A stretch of DNA of 63,132 bases from RGIG3009 sp045653425 (GCA_045653425.1 JAZOLU010000044.1:1-63132), one strand, 5' to 3'. Shown: positions 1 to 8,362, counted from the first letter of the stretch. Notes: a model not told the origin generated them from the sequence alone. Translations and numbers: made by a program.

Positions 1-80
1 CAGTCGCCCACAAGTTATTCGCCCTTCTGGCTCATAACCCAAAGAGCAATAATTTGAGTCCACTTTCATAATCAAAAATG

Positions 81-106
81 AAAAGGACACCAGCTTGGGT
101 GTCCTT
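81..106 (-). terminator. Rho-independent terminator after tRNA-fMet
   Basis: An 11-bp perfect stem (AAAAGGACACC / GGTGTCCTTTT) with a 4-nt loop lies just downstream of the tRNA on the minus strand and is followed by T-rich sequence. It ends the tRNA transcript. Confidence 0.85.
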
Positions 107-114
107 TTCGTTTT

Positions 115-189
<75 letters not shown>

Positions 190-249
190 ATATGGGCGTT
201 CCTTAGAACAATTACAGTATAGCACAGCACCCCCTCACTGTCAAGAGAA

Positions 250-301
250 AACCGCTAACTTTTTATAAAAAGTTAGCGAGGGACGGCAACCGCCGTTCCT
301 C
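250..301 (-). terminator. Tandem hairpins ending the glnQ transcript
   Basis: Two hairpins lie back to back just after glnQ. The one at 278-301 pairs GAGG..ACGGC with GCCGT..CCTC. The one at 253-278 is a 12-bp perfect stem (CGCTAACTTTTT / AAAAAGTTAGCG) followed on the minus strand by GTTTTCTC. The second is the likely intrinsic terminator of the transporter operon. Confidence 0.75.
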
Positions 302-310
302 GCCTAAACC

Positions 311-1108
311 TTACAGCACTTTCGACAAAAACTCCTGCGTTCGGGGGTGTTTTGGGTGAGAAAATACCTCTTCCGGCGTGCCCTGTTCGCAGATGACGCC
401 GTTATCCAAAAAGATGACACGCGTACCCACTTCGCGGGCAAACCCCATTTCGTGTGTGACAATGACCATGGTCATACCGTCCCGCGCCAGCGAGCGCATA
501 ACTTCCAGCACCTCACCGACCATTTCAGGGTCCAGTGCGGATGTGGGTTCGTCAAACAACATAACGTCCGGATTCATTGCCAGGGCGCGAACAATAGCCA
601 CGCGCTGCTTTTGACCACCGGACAGTTTGGAAGGATACTCTCCCGCCTTATCGCGCAATCCTACTTTATCCAGCAACTCAAACGCCGCTGCCTCTGTCTC
701 TGCCTTAATCTCCTTAATGGGACGGAGGTCCGCCGCTTCGTATGGCTTTTTCAAGAACTTTTGCCAACGGGCACGGCGGGCTTTCTTTTTAGCCACATAC
801 AACGGTGCGAGTGTTAGGTTTTGCAACACCGTTTTGTTGTTAAACAGGTTAAAGTGTTGAAACACCATACACATCTTTTGGCGATGAACGTTGATATCCA
901 CCTTCATATCGGTGAGGTCCACGCCGTGGAACATCACGCTGCCGGAGGTGGGGTCCTCCATACAATTAAGGCACCGCAACAACGTGCTTTTTCCCGAACC
1001 GGAGGGGCCGAGAATAACCACGATTTCGCCTTGATGGATGGTCAAATCAATCCCGTTAAGGACGTTGAGGTTTCCGAAGCTTTTGTGGAGATTACATACT
1101 TCTATCAC
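311..1108 (-). CDS. Polar amino-acid ABC transporter ATP-binding protein (GlnQ/ArtM type)
   Basis: This is the cytoplasmic ATPase of a polar amino-acid importer. Visible motifs are Walker A GPSGSGKST (residues 34-42), signature LSGGQ (162-166) and Walker B LFDEP (184-188), followed by the D-loop SALD. At 265 aa it is about 25 residues longer than typical GlnQ, because a very basic insertion (about 106-135) precedes the signature motif. The start is GTG, set by a GGAG-type ribosome site inside the permease gene, so the two genes overlap by 17 nt and are probably translationally coupled. It is the last gene of the binding protein-permease-ATPase operon. The substrate cannot be read from this subunit. 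Confidence 0.95.
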   Translation of the reverse strand: MIEVCNLHKSFGNLNVLNGIDLTIHQGEIVVILGPSGSGKSTLLRCLNCMEDPTSGSVMFHGVDLTDMKVDINVHRQKMCMVFQHFNLFNNKTVLQNLTLAPLYVAKKKARRARWQKFLKKPYEAADLRPIKEIKAETEAAAFELLDKVGLRDKAGEYPSKLSGGQKQRVAIVRALAMNPDVMLFDEPTSALDPEMVGEVLEVMRSLARDGMTMVIVTHEMGFAREVGTRVIFLDNGVICEQGTPEEVFSHPKHPRTQEFLSKVL

Positions 1109-1802
1109 TTTTCCTCAATCTCCTTTCCATTAACCGGATACCCAGTGTAATAACCAGCACCATAACAATATAGATGAGTGCCATAGCCAAGTACGGTACC
1201 ATAAACTCATAGTTATTGGTACCAATGTCGTTAAACGCCTTGTACAAGTCGGTAGCACCGACAAAACTGACAATGGAAGTTTCCTTTATGAGTGTGATAA
1301 ACTCGTTTCCCATAGTGGGTAGGATGTTCTTGATAGCCTGCGGGATGACGATTTTCATCATAGTGGCGGTAAAACTGAGACCCATGGCACGGCCGCCCTC
1401 CATCTGTCCGGAATCCACCGACAGAATACCGCCGCGCATAATCTCCGAGATATAGGCACCGCTGTTTAGACCGAATACCAGTACGGCAACCGGGACCGAT
1501 TGAATGTTAACACCCAACAACGGAAACAACACGTAGTAAAACAGCAACAACTGCACCACCATAGGCGTGCCGCGGAAAAACGAAACATACACACCGCAAA
1601 TACCATCCAGCGTGCGGGCATACCATTTATATTTTGGCATTACCCGCACCGCGGCAATGAGCGTGCCGATAACCGTACCGATAAGCAGACCCACAACCGC
1701 GATAATCAGCGTGTTCTGCAAACCCTCGATCATTTTGTTGTACCCGCCGTGGTCGATGAAACTTTGCAGAAACACCTCTATTTTACGTTCAAAATTCCCC
1801 AT
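1092..1802 (-). CDS. Polar amino-acid ABC transporter permease (HisMQ/GlnP family)
   Basis: This 236-aa membrane protein forms the transport channel with the ATPase encoded downstream. It has a hydrophobic first helix (about residues 30-50), further helices up to the C-terminus, and the cytoplasmic EAA loop GGRAMGLSFTATMMKIVIPQA that contacts the ATPase. Its length is normal for the family. An AAAGGA ribosome site precedes the ATG. The gene lies 69 nt after the binding-protein gene, separated from it by a strong hairpin, and overlaps the ATPase gene. Confidence 0.94.
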   Translation of the reverse strand: MGNFERKIEVFLQSFIDHGGYNKMIEGLQNTLIIAVVGLLIGTVIGTLIAAVRVMPKYKWYARTLDGICGVYVSFFRGTPMVVQLLLFYYVLFPLLGVNIQSVPVAVLVFGLNSGAYISEIMRGGILSVDSGQMEGGRAMGLSFTATMMKIVIPQAIKNILPTMGNEFITLIKETSIVSFVGATDLYKAFNDIGTNNYEFMVPYLAMALIYIVMVLVITLGIRLMERRLRKSDRSM

Positions 1803-1820
1803 AATACTGTTCCTTTACAT

Positions 1821-1856
1821 AACAAATACTTCACCGAAACCGGTGAAGTATTTGTT
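1821..1856 (-). promoter_or_regulatory. Perfect 16-bp hairpin between binding-protein and permease genes
   Basis: Arms at 1821-1836 and 1841-1856 are perfect reverse complements with a 4-nt loop, and no T-run follows. Such intercistronic hairpins commonly protect the upstream mRNA, so that the binding protein is made in excess over the membrane subunits. Here that role is inferred from position and structure. Confidence 0.7.
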
Positions 1857-1871
1857 GTATGTGGTTGTAAT

Positions 1872-2744
1872 TTACGCCATTTCGTTCAGTGCTTCGCTGA
1901 TGCACGCCGCCGGCGCGGAGTCAATGATAACGTAGTTGATGTTACCGTTAATCATATCCTGAATGGCAAGCGAACCGTTTTTGTAGCTCTTGGTTGTCAC
2001 GGCGTAGCCGTCGAAGCCCCAGTCTTCATCACCTTCGCAGTAGAACTGACCGGTGGTGCCGCCCTGTACGCCGATTTTTACGCTGCTGTCAAAGCCCTTC
2101 AAAATGGCTTCCACATCCGCCGCGGTTGCGCAGGAGTCAAAGGTGGTATCGTCGCCCTTAACAACCAAGCGTTGCGAAGCAGCATAGTACGGGTCGGAGA
2201 AGTTAACGTGCTCTTTGCGGTCTTCCTTAATGGTCAAGCCCGCCATGGCGATATCCGCCTTGTGCTGGCCAACGCTCAGGCACACAGCATCAAAATCGAT
2301 GTTCTTGATAACCAACTCTTTGTTGAGCTTTTGCGCCAGCAACGCGGCAATTTCCATATCGATGCCGAGGTACTTGTCGCCTTCGGTGTACTCAAACGGC
2401 TCAAACGCCGCATTGGTGGCAACCACTAATTGGTCTTTGGTGGCATCTTCCACAGCGGAAGTAACCGGCGTGGGCGTGCCATCACCGAAATACTTGTTGC
2501 AAATTTCATCAAACTTACCGTTGCCCTTAATTTCCGCAATGAACGCGTTTACCTGCGTGAGCAGTTCCGGTTGGTCTTTGTCCACACCAAACGCGTAATC
2601 CTCTTTGGTTAAGTCAATGTCGATTACCTTGGTGGCGGGCACCTTAGCGTCATCATTCGTGTCCTTGTTGTCTTCCGTTTTTGCGCAAGCCGCGAAAGTT
2701 ACCAACATAACCACGGCAAGCAACAGTGCTAGAAACTTTTTCAT
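1872..2744 (-). CDS. Circularly permuted amino-acid ABC transporter substrate-binding lipoprotein (SBP_bac_3 type)
   Basis: This is the extracytoplasmic solute receptor of the transporter. The 290-aa precursor has a lipoprotein signal with the lipobox cysteine in AACAK (about residue 20). Family motifs are all present but in circularly permuted order. The segment normally found at the C-terminus (EDYAFGVDKDQPELL, KFDEICNKYFG) comes first (about 45-90). After a linker GDGTPTPV comes the usual N-terminal segment (LVVATNAAFEPFEY, GIDMEIAALLA, DIAMAGLTI, FSDPYY), then IGVQGGTTGQ. The protein stops just after VIIDSAPAA, where a normal member would continue into the helix now at the front. ARG-box-like sites upstream suggest arginine or a related substrate. 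The family call is firm; the substrate is inferred. Confidence 0.93.
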   Translation of the reverse strand: MKKFLALLLAVVMLVTFAACAKTEDNKDTNDDAKVPATKVIDIDLTKEDYAFGVDKDQPELLTQVNAFIAEIKGNGKFDEICNKYFGDGTPTPVTSAVEDATKDQLVVATNAAFEPFEYTEGDKYLGIDMEIAALLAQKLNKELVIKNIDFDAVCLSVGQHKADIAMAGLTIKEDRKEHVNFSDPYYAASQRLVVKGDDTTFDSCATAADVEAILKGFDSSVKIGVQGGTTGQFYCEGDEDWGFDGYAVTTKSYKNGSLAIQDMINGNINYVIIDSAPAACISEALNEMA

Positions 2745-2787
2745 AACAATTACCTCCGATAAATTGGTTTTGGGTTCGATAATTGCA

Positions 2788-2816
2788 TTATACTCTGTGT
2801 GTTAAATAAATGCAAG
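2788..2816 (-). promoter_or_regulatory. SigA-type promoter of the amino-acid transporter operon
   Basis: On the minus strand TTGCAT (-35, 2811-2816) and TATAAT (-10, 2788-2793) are separated by 17 bp, 43 nt upstream of the ATG. A GGAGGT ribosome site follows at about 2752-2757. Confidence 0.8.
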
Positions 2817-2854
2817 CCCTTTTCGAAAATTTGTGGAAATTTACAAAAAATAAA

Positions 2855-2932
2855 GGAATATTTATGCAATATCACCCTATCATTCATTAAATTTGTGCAT
2901 AAAAATGCAACTTAAATCGGAATATTCATTCT
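2855..2932. promoter_or_regulatory. Cluster of ARG-box-like operators (putative ArgR sites)
   Basis: Three ArgR-like half-site palindromes lie upstream of the transporter promoter. TGCATAAAAATGCA at 2896-2909 matches the TGNATWWWWATNCA core perfectly. GGAATATTTATGCA at 2855-2868 and GGAATATTCATTC at about 2920-2932 match partly. Similar sequences flank the promoter of the arginine operon at 52.9 kb. No argR gene is in the window, so regulation is inferred from motif similarity. The last site overlaps the 3' end of prmC. Confidence 0.55.
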
Positions 2933-3777
2933 TTTTCAGCGCATACGACCCGCAGAATCCCCGCAAAGTCCGGGTAAGCGGTGACGTTAACCAGCCCCGC
3001 CGACCGGAACAAATCACAAACATCCGGCGCTTGTCCCGCCCCTACCTCCACGGCAACAAAACCGCCGGAGCGCAAACGGGGCACCCACTGCGAGACAATG
3101 GCGCGGTAGAATACAAAGCCATCTCCGCCGTCCAGCGCCATTTTTGGTTCATACTGTACTTCGCGTTGCAGGGTGGGTAGTTCAGCGGTAGGGATATATG
3201 GTGGATTGGAAAGGATGGCATCCACCGTTTCGGGAAAGCGTGGGGCATCGCACAGCACATCCGCTTCGCGCACCGTAACAGAAAAGTGCGGGTAGCGTGC
3301 CGCGTTACGGCGCAGATATGCCAGTGCCTCTGCTGATTTTTCCAAGGCAGTTACCGTTACGGACGGGCACAACGAGGCAACACCCAACCCAACGCACCCA
3401 CTGCCCGCGCACAAATCCAGTACCAAAGGGTTGGCAGCGGGCAATGCAGAGAGCCGCGCGGCGGCAAGTTGGCACAGCAATTCCGTTTCGGGGCGCGGAA
3501 TGAGTACGCCTTCCCCCACTTCCAGCGTGAGCGAGAGAAAATCCCACGTGCCAAGAAGATATTGTAGCGGCTCGCCCGCGGCACGGCGTTCCGCCGCCAA
3601 CCGTAAACGGCGGCAGATTTCGTCTGACAACACCCTGTCGCCGCTTGCCGGCACGGCACCGCGACCGAGGCCGCCGATATCCTCCAGCAGGCAACACGCA
3701 TCAAAAGCGGGCGAGTCACACCCGCCCGCTTGTAAGCACTGTTCCAGTTCTGCACGCAACGATTTTACTGTATTCAT
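2926..3777 (-). CDS. prmC: Peptide chain release factor N5-glutamine methyltransferase
   Basis: PrmC (HemK) methylates the glutamine of the GGQ motif in release factors RF1 and RF2 with S-adenosylmethionine. The 283-aa protein has an N-terminal helical domain (about 1-80), the SAM-binding motif VLDLCAGSGCVGLG, and the diagnostic catalytic motif NPPYIP. The ATG at 3777 was chosen because it lies 7 nt after the stop of the upstream gene and begins MNTVKSLRAEL, whereas the longer frame would overlap that gene by 65 nt. The neighbouring YqhQ-like gene is a common partner of prmC in Firmicutes. Confidence 0.93.
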   Translation of the reverse strand: MNTVKSLRAELEQCLQAGGCDSPAFDACCLLEDIGGLGRGAVPASGDRVLSDEICRRLRLAAERRAAGEPLQYLLGTWDFLSLTLEVGEGVLIPRPETELLCQLAAARLSALPAANPLVLDLCAGSGCVGLGVASLCPSVTVTALEKSAEALAYLRRNAARYPHFSVTVREADVLCDAPRFPETVDAILSNPPYIPTAELPTLQREVQYEPKMALDGGDGFVFYRAIVSQWVPRLRSGGFVAVEVGAGQAPDVCDLFRSAGLVNVTAYPDFAGILRVVCAEKE

Positions 3778-3784
3778 ACGTATA

Positions 3785-4744
3785 TCACCACTCGTCCGCG
3801 CCCGCTTCTTCCGGAATAACCGGCAAAAACGCAGCAATGGCACATTCAATCATAGAATCGTCCGGTTCTTTGGTGGTCAGGCGCTGAATCCATAACCCCG
3901 GCGCGGAAATAAACCGCGTGAACCAGTTGTTTTTGCGGCCCGCCAGTTTAATGAGTTCGTACCCCACCCCAACGGTCAGCGGCAACAGTGCCAATTTGAT
4001 AAGTACACGCAACCACACCGTATCCACACGAATACAGATGGAGATAACCATACCCACCAACAACGTTAGCATTAAAAACGAGGTGCCGCAACGGGGATGG
4101 AACCGACTTTGACGGCGCACGTTTTCCACCGTTAATTCCTCGCCGTTTTCGTAACAAAATATGGTTTTGTGTTCCGCACCGTGGTACATAAACACCCGAC
4201 GAATATCTTTCATCATCGTTACCAGCAAGAGATACACCAAAAACAGTGCCAGCCGCAGCACCCCTTCAAACACACCACGCAATACCGTGTTGTTGCTCCA
4301 AAAGGCAGTATCCCGCCCGGCGTCCAGCGCACCCGCCAGCAGCTTGTATAAGAACGAAGGCAAGTACATAAACAAACCAAACGCCAACGCCACGCCCAGC
4401 ACCGTGCTGAGCACCATTAACACCGACATCCCCAGCTTTTGCGCGGGGGTGGCGGGTTTTTCTTCTTCTTCCGTTTCCAGTCCCGCAAGTTCGGCAGAAC
4501 GCATTAAGCATTTATAGCCAACCGATAACGATTCTACCATACCGTATAATCCGCGCAACACGGGAATCTTCCAAAAACGAGGGCGTTCGGTGGTTCCGGA
4601 AGCAACTTCCTCCGTTACAATATGCCCCGCCACGTGGCGCACCGCCATTACGGTTTTTTGGGGCCCCCGCATCATCACGCCTTCCAGCAGTGCTTGACCG
4701 CCAATGGACGTCTTTTTTGCGGAACATGCCTCTTTGTTTAACAT
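3785..4744 (-). CDS. DUF1385 membrane protein (YqhQ-like)
   Basis: A 319-aa protein of the DUF1385/YqhQ family, whose biochemical role is not established. The diagnostic N-terminal motif GGQALLEGVMMRGP is present at about residues 15-28. Two central hydrophobic segments (about 105-130 and 155-180), a conserved region YHGAEHKTIFCYE and RFHPRCGTSFL, and further hydrophobic stretches suggest a multi-pass membrane protein. The ATG overlaps the stop of the kinase gene upstream (TGATG), and prmC follows after 7 nt, so the three are probably co-transcribed. Confidence 0.9.
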   Translation of the reverse strand: MLNKEACSAKKTSIGGQALLEGVMMRGPQKTVMAVRHVAGHIVTEEVASGTTERPRFWKIPVLRGLYGMVESLSVGYKCLMRSAELAGLETEEEEKPATPAQKLGMSVLMVLSTVLGVALAFGLFMYLPSFLYKLLAGALDAGRDTAFWSNNTVLRGVFEGVLRLALFLVYLLLVTMMKDIRRVFMYHGAEHKTIFCYENGEELTVENVRRQSRFHPRCGTSFLMLTLLVGMVISICIRVDTVWLRVLIKLALLPLTVGVGYELIKLAGRKNNWFTRFISAPGLWIQRLTTKEPDDSMIECAIAAFLPVIPEEAGADEW

Positions 4745-6183
4745 CACTCTGCCTCCTGTTCCTGTGCCGCGGGCAACGTGACGACCACCACCGTTCCCTG
4801 CCCTTCGGTGCTTTCCAGTTCCAGTGAACCGCCGTGGGCACGCACAATTTCATCCGCCACCGCCAACCCAATGCCCGAACCGGGTTTTTGATTGTTGGCG
4901 CGGTAGAATTTTTGCTTAACAAACGGCAAGTCTTTTACCGTAATACCAATGCCGTTGTCACTGAAAACAACTTGTATGCCGCTCGGTACGGTGGCCGCCT
5001 CCACCCGCACGCGGCCGTCCTGCCCACGGGCATATTTAAGCGCGTTGTCCAAAATATTCACAAACACTTGGCGCAGACGAGCACGGTCTCCCAATACCGG
5101 CGGCAGTTTTTCTTGCTCAACACACTGTACCTCTACACCCTCGCGGCGGGCGCGGTCGCGGAATAAAAACACCGCTTCCTGTACCTCGGCGAACACATCC
5201 ACCTTTTCCTGCGGGGAAACGGACTTGATACGGCGCATACGGGAAAAATCCAGTAACTCCTCTACCATTTCGGAAAGTCGCTCTGCCTCGGCACTGATAA
5301 CATCCAACCCGCGGCGGAGTGTTTCCTCATCCCGCATAGAATCGTCGCGCAGCGTTTCGCTCCACCCTTTAATGGCGGTAAGCGGCGTACGCAGTTCGTG
5401 CGAAACCGACGAAATAAACTCGTTTTGCAGTTGACCGGCACTTTCAATATCCGCCGCCATTTCGTTAATGGTGTCGCACAAATCACCAATTTCGTCATCG
5501 TGCCGTTGTTTTTCAATGCGGCAGGAATAGTCCCCCTGCGCAATCTTTTTGGCGGTGGTGCTAATTTGCGTAAGCGGCGTTAAAATGCTGCCCACAAAGT
5601 AAGCACTGGACAACATAACAAAAAACACAACCGCCAACCCAAAGGCAATCATTACCGAAATGAGCATGGTGATTTGCGCATCTACCTTGCCTAACGCCAC
5701 TACATAACGAATGGCACCGTGTACCGTGCCGTTGCTGTCGTCAATTAGCAAGGTGACCGCCATTACGCGCTGGCCGGCAGTGCTTTTGCCCACCCAAATG
5801 CCTTTGGGTTGCTCGGCACCCGTGGTGTGTTGCCGCACGGCTTCCCGATAATCCGGCAAATTGCCGGAATCCGGCAAAAACCCTGTACTGCTTGCCAATA
5901 CCTTGCCGGTGGCACTGAGCATTTGAAACTCAATTTTTTCCTTGTCGGGAAATTCTTCCATATAATCGCGGACATTGCTTTCAAAATCCAGTCCGTCGCG
6001 CTCGGCGTAAGCGTCCAGCATGTCGGAGAACGACCGTGCGCGGGTATACAAACTGTTTTCCGCCTGCTGATAATAATAAGAACGAATAACAAACGCGCCG
6101 ATGATTTCCAGCACCAACAGCAACACAACAACCACACCCAAGCCGTTTACCAGCCAGCGGCGCGTTACTCTTTTGAAAAGCAC
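4744..6183 (-). CDS. Membrane sensor histidine kinase (HAMP-HisKA-HATPase)
   Basis: This is a two-component sensor that probably phosphorylates the response regulator encoded just upstream. The 479-aa protein has a transmembrane helix at about 12-33, an extracytoplasmic sensing region of about 140 residues, a second helix at about 175-200, and a HAMP linker. The HisKA box SVSHELRTPLTAIKGW holds the phosphorylated histidine, and the N box NILDNALKYA and a G-rich ATP lid GSGIGLAVADEIV follow. The start is GTG, preceded by a purine-rich AAGGGGGG site. It overlaps the YqhQ-like gene by one base of the stop. The signal sensed is unknown. Confidence 0.94.
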   Translation of the reverse strand: MLFKRVTRRWLVNGLGVVVVLLLVLEIIGAFVIRSYYYQQAENSLYTRARSFSDMLDAYAERDGLDFESNVRDYMEEFPDKEKIEFQMLSATGKVLASSTGFLPDSGNLPDYREAVRQHTTGAEQPKGIWVGKSTAGQRVMAVTLLIDDSNGTVHGAIRYVVALGKVDAQITMLISVMIAFGLAVVFFVMLSSAYFVGSILTPLTQISTTAKKIAQGDYSCRIEKQRHDDEIGDLCDTINEMAADIESAGQLQNEFISSVSHELRTPLTAIKGWSETLRDDSMRDEETLRRGLDVISAEAERLSEMVEELLDFSRMRRIKSVSPQEKVDVFAEVQEAVFLFRDRARREGVEVQCVEQEKLPPVLGDRARLRQVFVNILDNALKYARGQDGRVRVEAATVPSGIQVVFSDNGIGITVKDLPFVKQKFYRANNQKPGSGIGLAVADEIVRAHGGSLELESTEGQGTVVVVTLPAAQEQEAE

Positions 6184-6210
6184 GGTATCCCCCCTTTTTT
6201 TATGGTGTCA

Positions 6211-6906
6211 TTACGGTTCCCAACGGTATCCCTGCCCCCACACGGTAAGAATGTGGCGCGGTTCGGACGGGTCGCGTTCCACTTTCATACGCAGTCGGCG
6301 AATGTTTACATCCACCACTTTGTCCTCACCGTAATAATCCGCACCCCATACCCTACTTAAAATGTCGGTGCGGGTAAGCATGGTTGCGGGATGAGTTAAA
6401 AAGTACTCCATAATTTGGAACTCTACCTGCGTGAGTTCCTGTGGCTGCCCCTGATAATACAGTGTGCGGTTGCGCAAATTCAGCGTAAACTCGCCGGATA
6501 CCAGTTCCTCACGGTAACTGCCACTGTCCGCCGCGGCATTGACACGGCGTTCCAGTGCCTCCAAGCGGGCAATCAGTTCAGACGGGCTAAACGGTTTGGT
6601 AATATAATCGTCCGCACCGAGTTTAAGTGCCCGTACTTTTTCCTCTTCCTGAGAGCGAGCAGTGAGCATAACAATGCCCAGTGCGGGATTCCTTTCACGC
6701 AGGAGGCGACACAGTTCAAACCCATCCATTCCCGGCAACATCACGTCCAGCACCGCCAAACAAAAGGGTTCGCTTTGCTCATCATACAACCGCAAGGCCT
6801 CCTCCGCGGTGGCGGTTTCGGTTACCTCATACCCACTGCGGCGCAAATGCAGCACAATGAATTCGCGAATAACGGTTTCATCCTCGCACAGCAGAATCCG
6901 TCTCAT
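6211..6906 (-). CDS. OmpR/PhoB-family response regulator
   Basis: A 231-aa transcription factor with an N-terminal receiver domain (acidic pair DE near residue 8, phosphoacceptor aspartate in VLDVMLPGMDGFE at about 53, lysine in ITKPFSPSEL) and a C-terminal winged-helix DNA-binding domain (VVDVNIRRLRMKVE, ending GYRWEP). It sits 27 nt before its cognate kinase and overlaps the lipoprotein gene upstream by 29 nt. Target genes are not evident in the window. Confidence 0.95.
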   Translation of the reverse strand: MRRILLCEDETVIREFIVLHLRRSGYEVTETATAEEALRLYDEQSEPFCLAVLDVMLPGMDGFELCRLLRERNPALGIVMLTARSQEEEKVRALKLGADDYITKPFSPSELIARLEALERRVNAAADSGSYREELVSGEFTLNLRNRTLYYQGQPQELTQVEFQIMEYFLTHPATMLTRTDILSRVWGADYYGEDKVVDVNIRRLRMKVERDPSEPRHILTVWGQGYRWEP

Positions 6907-8299
6907 CGGTGCTTTCCTCCTCCGCTAGCAGCGTAAACAAATACCGTATTTCTTCCAGCGTAATTGCCTGCTCTGTTGCCGCATCGGCCAGACAGACGGC
7001 GTAGCGGCGGTTATCGGTTTCCTCCAACAACACATACCCCGCCGGTAACGACGTGCCCTCGTTAACACCGAGCGCGCGTATTCGGAACAACCACTCGCCG
7101 CTTTCCTCGTCCTCATACAACGTCAATGTGCGGGAAGCGGCATCGTAAGCGGCGGGCAAGCCGTCCCATTCCTGGCGCAAACGCAAGGTGTAGCCATCGT
7201 CCGCCGGAACGAGTGAATGGAATTTGTTGCATACCGTCTCTGTCGCTTCGTCCCAATATCGCCACTCGGTATGCCACAAGGTTTTGGTGATATCGGTTTC
7301 TTCAAATCCCGTCATACGCATGGTAAACGGCCATTCCACCACACCGTCGCCGTCAATATCGCGCGATTCCAGCGCGGTTTCACGCGCGGTAACCGTGTTA
7401 AGCAACGTATCGGCGTCGCATAACGGTGAATACAGTATGCCGTTTCGCCAACAAATGAGTTCCGTTATCATAGCACCTTGGTCTTTATGGCAATCCACAA
7501 ACACGCCGTTAACATCGGCTGTCAGCGATGCGGCAATGTGGCCGCCAAAACCGATAATGTCCCCATCCAGCAGCGTGTGACCGCTGATAATCACATTGTC
7601 AGATTGGAACGAGAACATTTGCGCCGAAGCAAACGATTCCCCCGCCATCAACGACAGTAATACCAAGTCGTCCGCGCCGTCGCCCGTGAGGTCAGACACC
7701 ACCAAATCGGTGTAGGTGCCGTTAAATGAACGACGGGCAAGTTTGTTGTCAATATCATAAATGGACAAGCGCGAATCACGCGAGTTGTACATTTTCCAGC
7801 CAATAAGCAGTTCGGGAATTCCATCGTTATCCAAATCGGCAAATTCAACTTGGCGCACGCTTTCCCCGTTGCCCGCAACATCCGCAACCGATGACCACGT
7901 GCCGTCCTCGGCACGTTTAAGAAGATTGATGTGAACCAAGGCACCGTCTTGGTTGCGACGGTAAAAGGCCAATCCCAAATCCTGTGTTTTGTAAGCGGCA
8001 GTCGGTGATGCCGCACTCCCCGCCGTAAGCAACGTGTGAGGGCGCACCTGGTCCAATAAAATAAACGCCGTTAAATAATTGCCGTTAGCCGGGTATTTAA
8101 GCGTGTATTCCGCCGATTCCCCGTTTTTGGTATGGTTGATAATATATTCGTCCAGCGCGTTGCGGATTGCTTCTTGCTCACCGCTGCTTTTTGGTGGCGT
8201 AAGTTGGCTTTCCACCGTAAGACCGATAGCACTGCATCCGGTTAACACCAAACACAGCGCAACACAAGCCACCGCCAGTACCCGCCGGTAAACCGTCAT
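6878..8299 (-). CDS. Lipoprotein with FG-GAP/VCBS-like repeats, function unknown
   Basis: A 473-aa secreted lipoprotein: the N-terminus has a basic start, a hydrophobic stretch and the lipobox LTGC. The body contains Asp/Asn-rich calcium-loop-like segments typical of FG-GAP or VCBS repeats (FADLDNDGIPELLIGW, VSDLTGDGADDLVLL, SRDIDGDGVVEWPF). These suggest a beta-propeller-like or repeat fold, not an enzyme with visible catalytic residues. The ATG at 8299 was chosen because it lies 8 nt from GGGAGG, while an in-frame GTG at 8308 is too close. It is the first gene of the operon with the two-component system and may act as an external accessory sensor for the kinase; that role is inference. Confidence 0.82.
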   Translation of the reverse strand: MTVYRRVLAVACVALCLVLTGCSAIGLTVESQLTPPKSSGEQEAIRNALDEYIINHTKNGESAEYTLKYPANGNYLTAFILLDQVRPHTLLTAGSAASPTAAYKTQDLGLAFYRRNQDGALVHINLLKRAEDGTWSSVADVAGNGESVRQVEFADLDNDGIPELLIGWKMYNSRDSRLSIYDIDNKLARRSFNGTYTDLVVSDLTGDGADDLVLLSLMAGESFASAQMFSFQSDNVIISGHTLLDGDIIGFGGHIAASLTADVNGVFVDCHKDQGAMITELICWRNGILYSPLCDADTLLNTVTARETALESRDIDGDGVVEWPFTMRMTGFEETDITKTLWHTEWRYWDEATETVCNKFHSLVPADDGYTLRLRQEWDGLPAAYDAASRTLTLYEDEESGEWLFRIRALGVNEGTSLPAGYVLLEETDNRRYAVCLADAATEQAITLEEIRYLFTLLAEEESTDETDSAVRG

Positions 8300-8333
8300 C
8301 TTACGCACCTCCCAAACTCAACTATACCCTTAT

Positions 8334-8362
8334 ATTGTAGTAGAATTTACCCGTAAAGTCAA
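8334..8362 (-). promoter_or_regulatory. SigA-type promoter of the lipoprotein-two-component-prmC operon
   Basis: TTGACT (-35, 8357-8362) and TACAAT (-10, 8334-8339) on the minus strand are separated by 17 bp, 34 nt upstream of the lipoprotein start. No other good promoter was noticed before the 3' end of prmC. Confidence 0.75.

Noticed and set aside
1..75. A tRNA-like remnant at the left edge (CTCATAA loop and TTGAGTCC near 26-56)
   Set aside because: The anticodon and T stems do not pair well and the 5' part is missing or cut by the edge. Too weak to call a tRNA or pseudogene.
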